DNA from: Nectonema munidae | Lineage: Eukaryota > Nematomorpha > Nectonematoida > Nectonematidae | NCBI GenBank assembly: GCA_030549495.1 | Contig: JAUIRK010000536.1 | Span: 186,001-250,000 of the forward strand | Direction: 5' to 3' | DNA: 64,000 nt | In this document: in pieces, positions 1 through 12,693 of the stretch | How the letters are laid out: every line of letters begins with the position of its first letter | How positions within the stretch are numbered: position 1 is the first letter of the stretch | Notes under the pieces: model-generated | The model's database searches: none | What the model saw: the letters and a program-made list of their open reading frames with translations, nothing else | What the model was told of the DNA's origin: nothing | Translations under genes and position numbers: made by a program

Positions 1-1130
1 CAAAAATCTCCATTGTGTTAACGCTCATCGACCATTTCAAAAACTTAATGTTGATTTTAAAGGACCATTATCTTCTTATTCACAGTATAAATATTTTCTA
101 TTGATAGTTGATGAATATTCCCATTTTACATGGGCCTATAAGTGTAAAGATTGTTCCTCTCAGAGTGTAATTAGTTCATTAACAAATCTTTTTTGTATGT
201 TTGGGTTACCAGAAGCTATACATACGGATAATGCCCAGGCATTTGTAAGATATGAGATTAAAAATTTCTTTATCAATAATAATATTGCTCACACTACCTC
301 CATACCATACCATCCGACAGGAAACAGCCAAGTTGAAAGGTATAACGGTATATTATGGCGAACGATACTCCTAAACCTACGTAGCAAAAATTTAGATAAC
401 AGACATTGGGAAGATGTTCTGGATGTGTCCCTCCATGCCGTGAGATCCTTGTATTGTACCTCTATCAACTGTACTCCTCACGAAAGAATGTTCGTTTTTC
501 CTCGGAAAACTGGAAGTGGAACTTCTTTACCAACTAGGTTGACACAACCTGGAAAAGTTCTGCTGAGAAAACAAGGCGCTTCAAGAAAAATAGGTGATGA
601 CATGGAAATAGTGGAACTTGAACACACCAACCCAACATATGCCTCAGTAAAGACAAAAGAAGGAACAACGAAAAACGTTTCCTTAAGAGATCTTGCTCCA
701 TTCACAGCTGTTGAAGAACAAAGTATTCAAGATGAAAATCCTGCAGTCCAAAATACTTCTAATGAGAATCTTGACTTTTCCGAGAAGGAAGATGATGTAA
801 GTTCTTCGCCAACAGAAAGATATACAAAGCGTGAAAGAAGACCACCCCTTAGACTGCATTATTGAATGTTTTTTTTAGGAAGGGGAAATTGTAGTATAAT
901 TTGCGCCTAGAGTTCTCTTAAATGTAAATCCTTGATATACGTTTACGTGCATATTACTTTATAATCCTAAGGCACATTTGTTATATATATATATACACAC
1001 ACTGCTGTTATTTCATCACTTTAGCATCATTATAGTACTTTTATAACCTAACTTAAGTTTGCTATTCTATCCTGAATAAATCATCTTATATCGTTACTAC
1101 AATCAATCTTCTTATTCTGGTTTTACTACA
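1..1130 (+). mobile_element. Ty3/gypsy LTR retroelement, 3' part (integrase plus 3' LTR)
   Basis: The element enters from the left edge. An open integrase frame runs from base 2 to 865. Its core has the DDE triad: an Asp in 'NVDFKGP' near the start, an Asp in 'HTDNAQAF' and a Glu in 'GNSQVERYNG'. It ends in an acidic, Ser/Thr-rich tail. A polypurine tract (877-889) precedes a 241-bp LTR that begins TGTAGTA and ends TACTACA. The integrase resembles that of the Ty3/gypsy copy at 54 kb, so the two belong to one lineage. Gag, protease, reverse transcriptase and the 5' LTR lie outside the window. The part seen here looks unbroken; the age cannot be judged without the other LTR. Family placement rests on the integrase motifs. 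Confidence 0.85.
890..1130 (+). repeat. 3' LTR of the left-edge Ty3/gypsy element
   Basis: The 241-bp block starts directly after a purine tract (aggaaggggaaat) and is bounded by the 7-bp inverted repeat TGTAGTA / TACTACA. It holds a TA microsatellite around 980-995 and a polyadenylation-like AATAAA near 1075. No second copy is in the window, so the end points rest on the terminal inverted repeat and the purine tract. Confidence 0.7.
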
Positions 1131-1560
1131 CCACCAATGACTGGATTTATGCTGATAAGGAAGAACTCACAAATGATGAACTGATTGAAATGGAAAAATA
1201 CGAAAGAAGAAATGAAAGCGAAGATGTAAAAACTTCTGAAGTTGCAGAAAATGTCCAAAAAAGATTCATGAGGCTTTTACGAAAATTTGAATTTTTTGAA
1301 ATTTGAAGAGCAAGAACTGAAAAAATTGCTAAGTTGAATCAGCCTTGAAGGTTTGCGTTACTACTGTTCGAGGAAAAAGGCTTCCATAAAATGAGACAAA
1401 AAGATGAGGAGGAGATTGCAACACACATGGGAAAAGAAGAATTTTGCGCTACTGACGGTTGGCTGAATCAATGAATCAAACGTAAGAATGTTATTTACAA
1501 AAAAATTGAATTGCTAGACAGGAGTTCGGTGAGGCGAGGAATGGCCAAAAATAATACCAG
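1131..1560 (+). pseudogene. Tigger/pogo-like transposase debris
   Basis: Two decayed coding pieces lie head to tail. The first (about 1136-1305) reads as an acidic C-terminal tail with 'ELTNDELIEMEKYERR' and 'TSEVAENVQKRF', which resembles the C-terminus of Tigger-type DDE transposases. The second (about 1390-1550) reads 'EIATHMGKEEFCATDGWL', a good match to the CENP-B type helix-turn-helix where Tigger proteins carry a conserved GWL. The order is C-terminal then N-terminal, so these are probably remains of two copies or a rearranged one. There are several in-frame stops. No catalytic core was found in the following kilobase. The family call is recalled, not searched. Confidence 0.5.
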
Positions 1561-1934
1561 AATATTCTCCTGTAAACATGTAATACCAACGAGACGACTT
1601 TATATAAGTCCATGTTGTTTCAAGAGAATCAAAAGTTTACCAAGGGGAAGTTATAGTTTTTGAATAATTATTATTCAAATACAAATTTTTGGATGAGCAA
1701 AGTTTTTTTTTCAAAAATTGGCTTATAAAATGGGATATAAGGCTTAGACGATTGCTTTACCCACACACAAATATTGATATGGCATTAAAAATATTAAACT
1801 AATATTTTTGCACTCTAACACTAAGGCGTTATCAATTCAGTCATGCGTTCAAGATATCGCAAAAGCCTTAAAAGCTTATTAGAGCTGAACTTGAAAGCAA
1901 TGGAAAATAAGCAAGTTCAATTGCAAAAAAACAG

Positions 1935-1988
1935 TTCTTGATGCTATACATCTACTAACCAAGTCTTGGGTTCAAATCTGTGATTTAA
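1935..1988 (+). repeat. tRNA-SINE-like B-box remnant
   Basis: The string GTCTTGGGTTCAAATC resembles an RNA polymerase III B box with its flank. The same context (GTCTTGGGTTCRATCC) recurs on the minus strand near 33.8 and 37.7 kb. No full A box is convincing here. It is read as a short relic of a tRNA-derived SINE family. Confidence 0.3.
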
Positions 1989-1989
1989 A

Positions 1990-4900
1990 AATAAAAACAT
2001 TTTTGAAAAAACAAGCTCTGAGACTGCATTTTGACGAGAAAATACTTCTATAAAAGAGACTTTCATCCAACCTACAAAATTGATATTAAGTCAATAATAC
2101 GAAGACTGGCTAGATGTTGATCAATATCTTAAAACATATTCTACAATGTCATTATGAGAAGTATGTCAAGGTGTTATATCAATAGTGTTGAAAGTACGCC
2201 AACTAATGACATTAAAAAAGCGACAATGCAGAAGATGGAAGTTTCCAAGAACCTCCAACAAAGCCAGAAATACGAAAAGTTTCACAAGTTCTTCGTTGTG
2301 GTGTTCTATACAGAGCCACAAATTTTCAGAAATACAGTTTTTGTGTGAGTATTTTGACCTATCTACAATATTATTTATTTTTGGTTATCTGCTTAACACC
2401 CATAATAATAATCAGAGGATGTTTTACATAAATGGAGATTTATGCTACATTACGTTTATAAAAAAACGGGCTTTAATTTTATAACACTGACAATTGTTGA
2501 CTTTCATCATCAACCGGTTAATGTCTAGCAGTGTCAACGTGATTACAATAAGCGGCTTCTACTGAAGTAAGATAAAAAAATAAAAAAGATGTATTTTTTA
2601 AAAAAAAAATCCTAAAAAAATTTAAATCAAATAAATAGATCTTTAGTTAGAAATAAAATTTTTCTTCCAAGAATCACTTTGGTATAATGAAAAAAAAATT
2701 GATACAGTTTTAAAGGAATTGATAAAATCAATGCGTTATAAGCTAATTCGTTATAGTGAAAAACTAGTATAATGAACCAAAATGAAAACATGACATCATT
2801 TTGTTCAAAAACTTCAATATCTTCTGGATGGAAGTTACGAAAAATAGAAAAGCTTTTCATGATTTAATGAATGAAACAGATTAGAACTTCTACTTCGAAG
2901 AACTCAAAAGCAAATCACCGCCCAAAAACACAGGGGAGGATTTGCTATATAGGGCCGAAAGGCGTAATTTTTAGCTTTGTTACTCTTTTAAGCTCCCAGA
3001 AGTTACTATCTCTTCCTTGTATTTGTTTATATAAATAGTGATCTCTGTGTTTTAGCCCTTTGAGAACCATGTGCTTTAAATAAATAAAATTCTATTGAAA
3101 AGAAAGCAAACAATTTGTTTTCAAAATTCTGATCCCCAAAAGGTTAAAGGGCGCCATAGACATTGAAAAATCTAAACAAGTGAGCAAACTTTTGTGATTT
3201 CAATGTGTGATAATTACAGCAAGGTATTTACTTTATAAAATTAAAGTTATTGCCCAGAATAATCAAAGGATATCTAATGTGAAAACACAGACGATCCAAA
3301 AACACATACGAATCCGCGCTGTCCACTTTGCAATCAACACATACACCTGCCCACACATCCATACAATACTTAAACCCATTCATTTATGGTCCAAGCCATG
3401 CGAGACAGTTAACTTACTTGTGGGAAACTAACTGACTGAAGCTTGGATTTAAAACTTATATATTTATACAATAAGGCCATGAGTAGAAGCTTACACATAA
3501 AGTCTGCAGTACCTAACATGGCTTTTATGTAGGTTGGCTGAAAATAAGCATACTCATCGCTACTGCTACGAAAGTGTAACAAAACTTCTATACCTTTTCC
3601 CTATGCGTATTTTCCAGCGATGGATATACTTTCTCAGTTCAGATAAAAAATGATTTCTTTTTTTTGAACTGATAGATTACGCTAATAACGAGATAGTATA
3701 ACCTAGGGGCTAGCAACAACAAAACACAGAGAATTTGACTTTTGTAAAGTCGCAAATAATAAACTCTGATCATTAACCGTTAGGAAAAAAGAAGGTTGAA
3801 TATAATCTATTGATACATTATCGATTGCATCTGAAAATACGAGATCCCTTGATTATGATAAAGTCAAGCACGTGGATATAAAATATTTTTCAACTATTAG
3901 GCTTTTTATATTTAAAAACTTTTTTTAATATACTTCGAAAAATTTTTCCTTAAATAAATTGTAATAAGTATTATTATTGATTTTCAAGAGTTTTATATAA
4001 AAGAAGACTGATGCTTTATATGGGCTTATGTGTGGCACAATGGCATAAATTCGGCCATGGCTAGATCCCATTTGTTTACTTGGGATCTCTACAACAACAA
4101 CAACAACAAAAGAAACAAAAGTCACCAATTTCGGAAAGATCTTTGGAAAATTTTTGATCACAACTGGAAGAAGAAATTGCTTGAGGAAGGACTTGACTCA
4201 TCAACCAAACTTCCAATGAGCACTCTTTCTTCTTCTCATCTTTACCTTTGGAAAAGGAAAAACAAGCAAAAACATATATCAGTAGTGTTCTGATAGAGAT
4301 ACAGATCGCTATATCAATTATTTTAACTACGCGGTGAGATTTTTTGATTATTATAATTTAACCCTAAAAAATTAATAGATTTTTAGGTTAAAAAATAGGA
4401 TTTGGAAAATTAATAATGTGTTTATCTTTTCCAATGAAATTTTATAGAATTTTAGCAGCTGATTTTTATTTCATCATTTATTTATTCAGACTTCAATAAT
4501 AATTGATCAGTAAACTTCACTTTTCGGCAGAAATTATTGTCTTATAAATTCATATACAACGAGAAATGTAACATTCCGCAATGAAAGTAAAATGTTACAA
4601 AAAATGATTACAAAATTTAACGTAACCTATTTTTTCCACAAAAACACATGGCATTCGTAATTTTTTAGAATCATAAAATCCTCTACATCATTTAAAGATG
4701 ATTGGATAAAATGAGTTAAACAGGAATAAAAATGATAGCAATTTTAAATAAAATTACTTTTTTTTAGCTTCTAAAGTTTTTTAATTATTTGAAAAATGCG
4801 ACAATTTAATTAAAACAAGTTTAATAATAATTTAAACAAAAGAGACCAAAATGTCAAAAGTATGCATTCTTAAACTACTTTTTATTAACGATGTGGAGAA

Positions 4901-5540
4901 CCGTGTGACACCCATGTACCAATAAATTAAAATCATCCGCTATAAGTATGTGGAATGCGAATGAAAAAGAATAAATACGACTTAAAAATTATTATGGTCC
5001 TTAAAGCGTTAAGAGCATTAGATCCCATTAAAATTTATTTGATTGTACTTTTCGCAATGTTTTAGATTTTTTAGAAGAGTCCATAATAATGATTTGGTGA
5101 AGAAAAGTTCTCAAATTGAAAAAAATATGATATATCATGTCAAAAGGCTGAGTTATATATAGGTGAACGCTTTCACATCTTCACATCTTGTTGAATGAGG
5201 TTTGGTACTAAAAGTAACTAAGGTATAAATTATTATTATTTTTAACAAATTGGTTTAAAGCGTTCAGACGTGTCCTTTACCTGAATTCAAAAAGCTTTCA
5301 TTTCAAAAATGTTCACTTTTTTGATTTAATAAAAGTAAACTAATTTTTTAATGGATGATGAATTTTTTAAGATAAAGGTGCTTACTCATTCCTATATTTT
5401 TTTTATAAATAAGACTACCTAAAAATAAAATTGGTAGCAATATCAAAAAAATAGGGCTCCACAAAAAATTTTCCAGTTTGAAAAGTGTGTATAAGAGGAA
5501 AAAGTTTGAGAGTCACTGTTTTAAATGTTCACACAATACA
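1990..5540. other. Gene-poor AT-rich stretch
   Basis: I see no convincing gene. There is an (AAC)n microsatellite at 4091-4109. Palindromic, Tigger-end-like 'TTCGTTATAGTGAA' wording occurs near 2745-2775. Open frames here are short, low-complexity and without recognisable motifs. Confidence 0.5.
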
Positions 5541-5551
5541 TTGTTTTAAAC

Positions 5552-5956
5552 CAGGGTATCTCAACCGGGGTACACATGGACCCTAGGGGTCCATATAATA
5601 ATTCAAGGGGTCCACAGGCGAAATATAATAAATTGAGGGTCCACAATGATATTTTGGTGGTCCATGAAGAAAACCATCTCATAACGGTTTTTATTATAAA
5701 AAGTTCGCAATAGACATGACATCGTGCTATCTCATTAAATGTCTTTCTTTTTTTATTATAAAAATTGTTGCATTCGAATTGCTTTCATTTCAATATGAAT
5801 TATAAGTATGTACTATTTTCTTTATCATAACCTCAAAAATTTTATTAGTGAAAAATTACAAAATAAATATTTTTTGTCCAATTTTTATGAAGGGGTCCAC
5901 CGAGAAAAAAAGAAGTGAAAAGGGGTCCATGAGAAAAAAAAGGTTGAGAAACACGG
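5552..5956 (+). mobile_element. hAT-family MITE (ZBED-hAT type ends)
   Basis: The 405-bp element starts CAGGGTATCTCAACC and ends GGTTGAGAAACACGG, an imperfect terminal inverted repeat. Next to both ends are repeated GGGGTCCA words. Flanks are ttttaaac (5544-5551) and ttttaagc (5957-5964), a 7-of-8 target duplication of hAT length. The ends and subterminal GGGGTCC words match those of the large hAT at 26,692, so this looks like a non-autonomous relative. No coding capacity. Confidence 0.8.
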
Positions 5957-5964
5957 TTTTAAGC

Positions 5965-6830
5965 AAAAAAAATTGTTCCATGTAGTGTTGCTTTGGTTTA
6001 TGAGAGGTTGTTGTTGTAAGAAAATAGATGTAGTGTCAAGGATTTCAAGCTTGAATGATGTGCTGGAAGGGGTGATTGGGGGAGTGATGGAGATCCATAG
6101 CTTTTGACCGGCCTTTATATTTAGCGTATCGGAAGTGTGCTGGAAATAAATCCGTAAGTATGCCACACGTTTGAATTGGAGGGCATGCGAAGATTTATAG
6201 TTGCTTACAATTCCTTTCTTAGAGGGTTTAGTGAAGTGTGATGTCTAGGAAATTCAGTGTACTTTTTTCGAGAGTAAACTTAATATTGGGGTGTAACAAA
6301 TTGGAAAAGTTGAAGAAATCAGTGAGTGGTTCTAGAATATTCATATTGTATGTTAGATAATATTAAGGAGAGTTTTACATCCATATATAAACCTTTGTTC
6401 TGAAGTTAAATAGAATATATGTGAATAAGGAGGAATTGAAGGGATTCTTGTAATAGATGTAGGCAGTGGCGGATCCAGAGGGGGGGGGGGGGGGGGCTCA
6501 TGGGCCTAGACCCCCCCCCTATGAAAAAGGGCTTCGAAAATTACCCTTACATGTATAAAATTAAATTTTTGTAATTTATTCATGGCAAAATAATGTTAAA
6601 AATATGAAAACATAGGTAATTAGTGATTCTAAAGAACATAATACAGCTGTCGTATTCTCTGAAGACTTTTAGCAAAATTGCAAAAAAATTAAATAAATTT
6701 CGCCCCCCCCCCCTATAAGAAATTTCTGGATCCGCCACTGGGTGTAGGTTATCTGAGTTAAGCCAAGTATAAAGTTTGGTTAAAGGAGTGAGTGGTATGA
6801 AGTTGCCCCCTTCCCTGGATGTGCGTCTCT
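5965..6830 (-). pseudogene. Penelope-like reverse transcriptase remnant
   Basis: On the minus strand, after removing the MITE at 6464-6740, the translation includes 'NMNILEPLTDFFNFSN' followed by 'LHPNIKFTLEKS' and 'LNFLDITLH'. The pattern 'HPNIKFT.E...LNFLD' is characteristic of Penelope-like reverse transcriptases, just after the catalytic motif. The piece is crossed by several stops and frame changes. The polymerase active site and GIY-YIG endonuclease are not seen. An unrelated reverse transcriptase is possible. Confidence 0.42.
6464..6740 (+). mobile_element. hAT MITE with CAGTGGCGGATCCAG ends
   Basis: The 277-bp element has near-perfect terminal inverted repeats (CAGTGGCGGATCCAGA and its complement TCTGGATCCGCCACTG), followed inward by G and C homopolymer runs. 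The 8-bp flanks gatgtagg (6456-6463) and ggtgtagg (6741-6748) differ at one base. This length of duplication supports hAT. It sits inside the Penelope-like remnant and is therefore younger. No coding capacity. Confidence 0.85.
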
Positions 6831-6839
6831 GTTACCTAC

Positions 6840-9800
6840 ATAGCATCCATAAAGAAAAATACTACATTCGCCAAAAAAACTTTTCATAAACCGAGACCTT
6901 GGCAATTAACTAAACGTAATATCCTCACTAGTGATCCACCTTATTACAACTCCATAGGCCGGTATCATTTTCTAATGAGCTTTTTCTAGAAAACAGTGAA
7001 AATCAATGTTTTTTTGTGTATGATTAAAAAAGGTCACCCATGGCTAACTTTGAAATTTTATATATTTTGTTGCACTTGGAAGCATTTCAAAAATTAGAAT
7101 TCTGTTTGAATACGGTACTAAAAAGGAAAAATATTGGAAATGTTTAATTTATAACTGTCACCTTTATTCTGCATCTTAGAACAGTTTGAAGAGTGTAAGT
7201 CATGTAAAGTAAAATTAGTCAATAGTCAAAGTATGGTAAATCATTAGAGAGAATGAAGCGCGGTGGTATGTTGGCTTTGCTCTTGCATGGCCTTAATTAC
7301 TAGCTCACAGCATTCATTGCTTCAACATTTGGTCACTAAATCAGTGGTCAGTCCAGTCATATGAGATGAACTGACAGATCATCTGTAATCTATTTCTTTC
7401 TTGTGGCATGGGGAAATAAACAAGAAGGGATATGTTTGCTCGCTAATTCAAACTGGAATAGCAAATGTCCACAATTTTCTAAAACTGGATGAAAAGCAAC
7501 CTTGAGTATTATGAAAGAACCTAAAAGTAAAGGTTAAATGAAAAAGAAACTTTTTATCATCTCTCCAGGCATCTTCAATAACATGAGTTCAATAAAAAAA
7601 AATCATTTTTGATGACTGACTTAAGCTTGTTAGCTCTTAATCCATAAAAACACGCAGGATTCTGTCTAAGGCCACAAAATGTGGCTTATCAAAGCGCTTG
7701 CTCAAAAACATTTACAAAGGAGATTACGCTCCATAAGTCAAATTTTTCCAAGAGGGTTTTAAATTCTTCTGCAATAGTCTAAGACTTGCCATCACACAAC
7801 TTCAGAATTTCTTTTTTTCACCAGCTTTCTTGAAGAGTGCCTTGTAAATTCCTTGTTGACAAGGCTCTGGAACATAAATGCCCTCTTCTGACAACTGTTT
7901 GCAGATTTTTGATGTTTTATGGTAGAAATGTTTGTTCCAGTTATAAGTCTCATAGCTATTGCTAATTTATTATGTTTTCTTGTGAAGGTGTAAAAACCAT
8001 CATTATCACTATCATTTTGGTCAACACTTTTATCTTCACCATAATTGTACTTATTTCTTCTGTTCCAGATTCATTGTCACTATCCAGGAGTATTGGATTA
8101 GAAAAAACTTGGGAGGTTTTAGTTTTACATCTTCTCTTAGAAGTATGAAAAGTGTGTCTGCTTGAAGCTTTGCCCGTCGAATAGCCTACTCTAGACTTGC
8201 TTTGGAATGTTGCAAGTAGTACAGCTTTTAGTCATCAGCCTTGAGCCATTCACATTAGGCCTTGATGACATCGAACCGTTTTAATATAGTATTGATTTTT
8301 TTCTCTGAACATTTGTCTTACAAATTAATTACTTGTTCAAGCTATGCTCGTATTGCTTGCTCAGAAATGATTGAAAAATTCAGTTAATCTCTCAACAGTA
8401 GTATGACCTCGTTTGATATATCTTTCACTCTCTCCTTTCTCTCTTAATTGATTTTTAAGAAAAGGTTACTGACGAATAGTGTGGTCCTTAAGTTGCATTG
8501 GGCTTCTGCTAGCCAGTGATCCTTCTTTGACAGGCACATAACCTCTGTGTGAATAGAATTGGAATGTCACTATTCTCAATTTCTCGTCGTTCTTTTCAAC
8601 AACTTCCAAGCTTTTTATATAAATGACATATTGTAGCCGTCAAAATGTAAAAAATGTGTTTTCATCCCCTAACTACGCTTCCCGATAAGATTATTCTTAC
8701 TGTTTCGGTTATAATTTGTTTCAGGGTATATTTCTCTTATTCTTTGATAAACTAACATTCTTTAATATCCAAACCAACACAAACAAAATACGATATAATT
8801 CAGGAACATGTGTCAATCATGGCTGAACTTTTTTAAAGATATCTAAAAAATAAGTTTGTTTTAGCAGGTTGTGCATAAAAGCTCATCTAAATATGATAGA
8901 GGAAATTGTTTATAAAAAATTGTATCCCTAATCCTCTCATACACACACACCCCTACACAATGATCCAATATATTACAAGCACAAACCCACCCTCAAACAA
9001 TACGTTTCATTCTTCCTCATTAATATATATGTAAATACCTTTATTAACTCCATCAGCATACATACCATATCCACCTCCACCAATTTAGGCACTTTCTTTA
9101 TATATTTAGATAATACTCTTGAAAAAGACAGCAAGGTCGAAAATTTAAGGAATCCTATAAGTTGTGATTCGATAACGTCTTCTTTATTCACTTTCTTCTT
9201 CTGCTTACTTATTTATAGAGGGAAAAAACTTGTATTTACTTGGGTGACTGTAGCTCTGATTTGTACATATGTTATTTCGGTTCCAGATGGTAAAAATGTA
9301 TTTTAGCTGCAATGCAACAACTTCGCTACAACCATTTACTATTTTTATCATCACCTAATTTAGCTAAATTTTGAAAGAATTTTCTTCAAAATGCAGCTAC
9401 TGAGTTCCTTCCTGAGATTGAGTTCTGACAATAAACATACGCATTTCTCTTCTCCCTTCCTTTCTAATTCCAGATGCATTTCAAACTAGTAAGTGATCAT
9501 ATCAGTATCTTCAGTTGATTAACTTTTTTTTTTATCACTTTCCTTAGTTTGAATTAAAGACCCCATTAGATATATACTCTTATATGCAATCAAGATTTTC
9601 AATCAAATAAAAAGAATTTCACTGTCATGAGCTCAAGTTTATCTGAAAATCTAAATCAGACTCCTACTTATAGTACCTCAAAAAATGCGACTCCAACAGC
9701 ATAATTAAGAACTATCAATATATCAGCATAATAATTCTTCAACAAACAATTTTAAAGTTGTATGTATGTATAATATTTGCCCAGAAATGTTTGCAAGTCG

Positions 9801-10390
9801 TATTACTCTATGTGTTCTGCTACAAGGATGGCGTAGTCTACTACTCTGCTACACAATTCAGAATATATTGCAGCAAAATGCATATTTACTCCGTGGATGC
9901 AGATAAAACAGAGACGGGAAAAATTCATGGTCAGAATTTGTATACACAAGCCAATAAATAGGCAAACAACTAGGATAATTGAAACAGAAGTGGCAAGGTG
10001 TTTCCTACCACATGCTCGGCGATATAATAAAGAAGAATGCTTCAACACGTTAACAAAGTGGTAGAAAAAGAAAACCTCTGTAGAAGGAATGAGGAAGGGT
10101 GTAATGATGGAATGAAGAGGATGATGATTCGGGAAAGGAGAACACACTGGTCATGTGTGAGGATAAAAAACGAAATGGAGAATCACTTGCGAAGAAGTCA
10201 CTGAAATAAATGCATATAATGTAATGTGTAAAAACGTGGAATTTAATAAGTCACTTTCTTTTATAGCTTATTTCCTTTTTAACAAATTCATTGTAAATGA
10301 AGCATGTCACTCCTGATATTTATGAATTTAAATTATTTCCTGATATAGATTTGTATGTTAATAAAACTAAGTATTTGTTTTTGGACGAAA
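6840..10390. other. AT-rich stretch with one decayed coding trace
   Basis: No secure gene is visible. Between about 7620 and 8300 the minus strand gives adjoining open pieces in shifting frames, for example 'KALFKKAGEKKEILKLC' and 'TIAEEFKTLLEKFDLWSV'. These look like a decayed protein gene I do not recognise. A CA-rich run lies at 8940-8955. The rest is simple AT-rich sequence. Confidence 0.35.
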
Positions 10391-10399
10391 TAAATTCAA

Positions 10400-12430
10400 T
10401 TTTAACAATTATTTAAGGGTGATACATGTGAACATACGAAGCGTGTTTGCTAATTTTGATGAATTTTTAGTATTCCATAGTGAACTAAAATTTAAACATG
10501 AATTGATAGTGTTATCTCAAATTTGGAAAACTATGGATTAATTACGAAATTAAATGTTATACTGTCATTTTAATCAAATAGAAAAAACTGGAAGTGGTGT
10601 AGCTGTTTTTTATTCCCAAAATATCACTTTAATTGATTTTAACACTTTTACATGCAAAACAAGCCTCTCAGACTTTATTGTCTCTGAGTTTTTTTTCCAA
10701 TTTCATCTCTACTCTAGAATCCATAATTACTCGATTCAAAAGTAACCTTGTAATCATTTGTGATTTTAATATTAATTTGCTCAATGTATATAAAAGAACT
10801 AAAATTATGAACTTTGTCAACATCATGTATTCGAAAGGTCTCTTTCGAGCTATTACTAAACCAACTCACGTAACTAATGCATTCTGAAAACGAACGTAAA
10901 ATTTTATATGCAATTGAATATAAAAATATAAATATAAAAAAATATAAATGAGGAAGAATGAAACATTATCTTTGATAATCTTTTACCAATATAATTAATA
11001 ACATATATTCTTGTAACATTTTGACTGACATAAGTGATCATTATACAAATTTAGTGATACCTCCAAACGAAGCTATATAGGAATCAGTACATTAAAGACT
11101 CATGTGATAAGTTCAAAATTTTTAAAAATAATTAAAAAATTTTATTTTAAATTATGTATTCAATTTCTTCATCCAAATTATGTGTATGATTCATTTATTT
11201 CTTTATTTTAAAGCATTTTTGAGCTATATTTTCCTTTAAATGAAATTAAAAATTCAAGAAATAAGTATCCTTGCCTTCATAAATTGAATAACAAAAAAAA
11301 TTATACAAGAAATGGAAAACCTCTTTCTTTTTCTTCTATTTAGCCTCTTCGTTTTCGAAGGTTGACATGAAGCCTTTCTTCAATATATTCTTGACATTTC
11401 TTTCTGCATTTTTCTCTTCCATTTGCAAGTCTCTTCAGTTCTTCGTAATTTCATTCTGTCATTCGCCTTCCTTCGTCAAACCAATTTATTCTTTTTCTTC
11501 CACTTCCTTTTCCTTTTGTCGATCCAAAAGTGTTCGTGATTTCTTTCAACTCTTCTCCCCCACTACCTCTCAGTATGTGCCCGATAAATGCTATTTTTCT
11601 TTTTTCAATGCATTTCAAAAGACATGTATTCATCATTTTCATTCTTTTCAGTACCTCAAGGTTCATCACATGAGGTGTCCAAGATATTCTGAGAATTCTT
11701 CTGTAACACCATATTTCAAAAGCTTCAATCTTTTTTCTACTCCTCTCTTTCAATATCCAAGTTCCACTTCCATATCTCAAGATAGACCTCGAAATTATGA
11801 GAAAACCTCTTTATGTGATGCAATATGTAATAAATCAAAAATTAAATCACCAAAATGTATATATTATTCAAATAAACTGTTACCATCCAACTCTAAAACA
11901 AGATGGTCTCTTTTAAACACATTTTTCAAAAGCAAAAAAGTTGCTTCTGATTCGATAAATGTGACGATTAATAGAATATTATTATTCAATGGAAAAAGAC
12001 AATTCAAATATTGAACTATGTTATCAATACATTGATAAGTTAATCGGAATGAACTCTTCCACCTTTTACTTCAGTGATCTCTGACTTGATAGATTCTATA
12101 AAACCCCTAAAAAACAAGAAATCTTTTGGAGATGATAATATCAGTTTAGAACTTATCAAGCTTAGTTTGCCAATGAAAGGTCATTTCCTGGTTGAATTTT
12201 TCAATTCTTGCATCAAAAAAGATATTTTCCCGGATAAATTGAAAGTGGTTAAGGTTATGCCCATCTTAAAACATAATAAGGCTAGTAATCTGTATAGCTC
12301 TTACAGGCCTGCCTAGTTACTCTAAATCTTCAGTAAATTAATAGAAAAAATCATCTATAATAAACTCTTAAGTTTTCTTTTTGCCACTAACTTTTTTCAG
12401 GACAACTTGCAGGATCTTTTCTGAGCTTTT
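10400..12430 (+). mobile_element. Jockey/CR1-like LINE, decayed, interrupted
   Basis: The endonuclease part (about 10,425-11,090) reads 'VNIRSVFANFDEFLVFHS' and later 'LVIICDFNINLLNVYKRT', the position of the conserved GDFN motif. It ends with 'DISDHYTNLVIP', the usual SDH motif. After the RTE-like insertion at 11,327-11,800 the reverse transcriptase N-terminal part (about 12,074-12,400) reads 'LKNKKSFGDDNISLELIK', then 'PILKHNKASNLY' and 'SSYRPA'. The catalytic YADD block and 3' end are absent, so the copy is truncated as well as interrupted. Several stops and frame changes are present. Clade assignment is from motif style only. Confidence 0.75.
11327..11800 (-). mobile_element. 5'-truncated RTE-like LINE insertion
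   Basis: The minus strand (about 11,451-11,780) encodes the C-terminal tail typical of RTE/BovB-type polyproteins: 'YGSGTWILKERSRKKIEAF', 'EIWCYRRILRISWTPHV', 'IGHILRGSGGEELKEI', then 'KGKGSGRKRINWFDE'. It is flanked by gaaaacctcttt at 11,315-11,326 and again at 11,801-11,812, an exact 12-bp target duplication. The host LINE resumes after the second copy. Only about 470 bp are present, consistent with severe 5' truncation. This is a later insertion into the plus-strand LINE. Confidence 0.85.
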
Positions 12431-12440
12431 AATTACTAAC

Positions 12441-12620
12441 TAATCAGAGTGGACCACAAGGATTGCGTTAGACTACACAAGTAATCCTCGTACAATCTGC
12501 TTACACTATCAAGATTGAAGCTAAGGCACACTATTCAGAGTGGCCATCAAGGATCGAGAAAGACTCACAATCAATACTTGCACAAACTTCTTTCATTAAA
12601 AATTGTTTCCTTTTACGTGC
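12441..12620 (+). repeat. Imperfect tandem duplication, unit about 90 bp
   Basis: The words TCAGAGTGG followed by CAAGGAT recur 90 bp apart (about 12,444 and 12,534), with matching spacing to later CTTGCACAA/CTCGTACAA words. Two diverged copies. No coding capacity seen. Confidence 0.4.
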
Positions 12621-12693
12621 AACTTAACAATCTGATATTTTACATTCTAACGATCCAACAATCTAATGACTAATTAATAACTTAACATTTTTT

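Noticed and set aside
2700-2790. TTCGTTATAGTGAA-type wording, possible Tigger ends
   Set aside because: Only one diverged end is visible and no partner or TA duplication could be placed. Similar single traces near 35,955, 36,312 and 39,150 are also left unassigned.
3925-4293. Overlapping open frames on both strands around the (AAC)n run
   Set aside because: The plus frame is driven by the AAC repeat (poly-Asn) and no splice or protein signal supports either strand.
11367-12014. 215-codon plus-strand open frame
   Set aside because: It runs antisense through the RTE-like insertion and then into the host LINE. The minus-strand reading has clear RTE C-terminal motifs.
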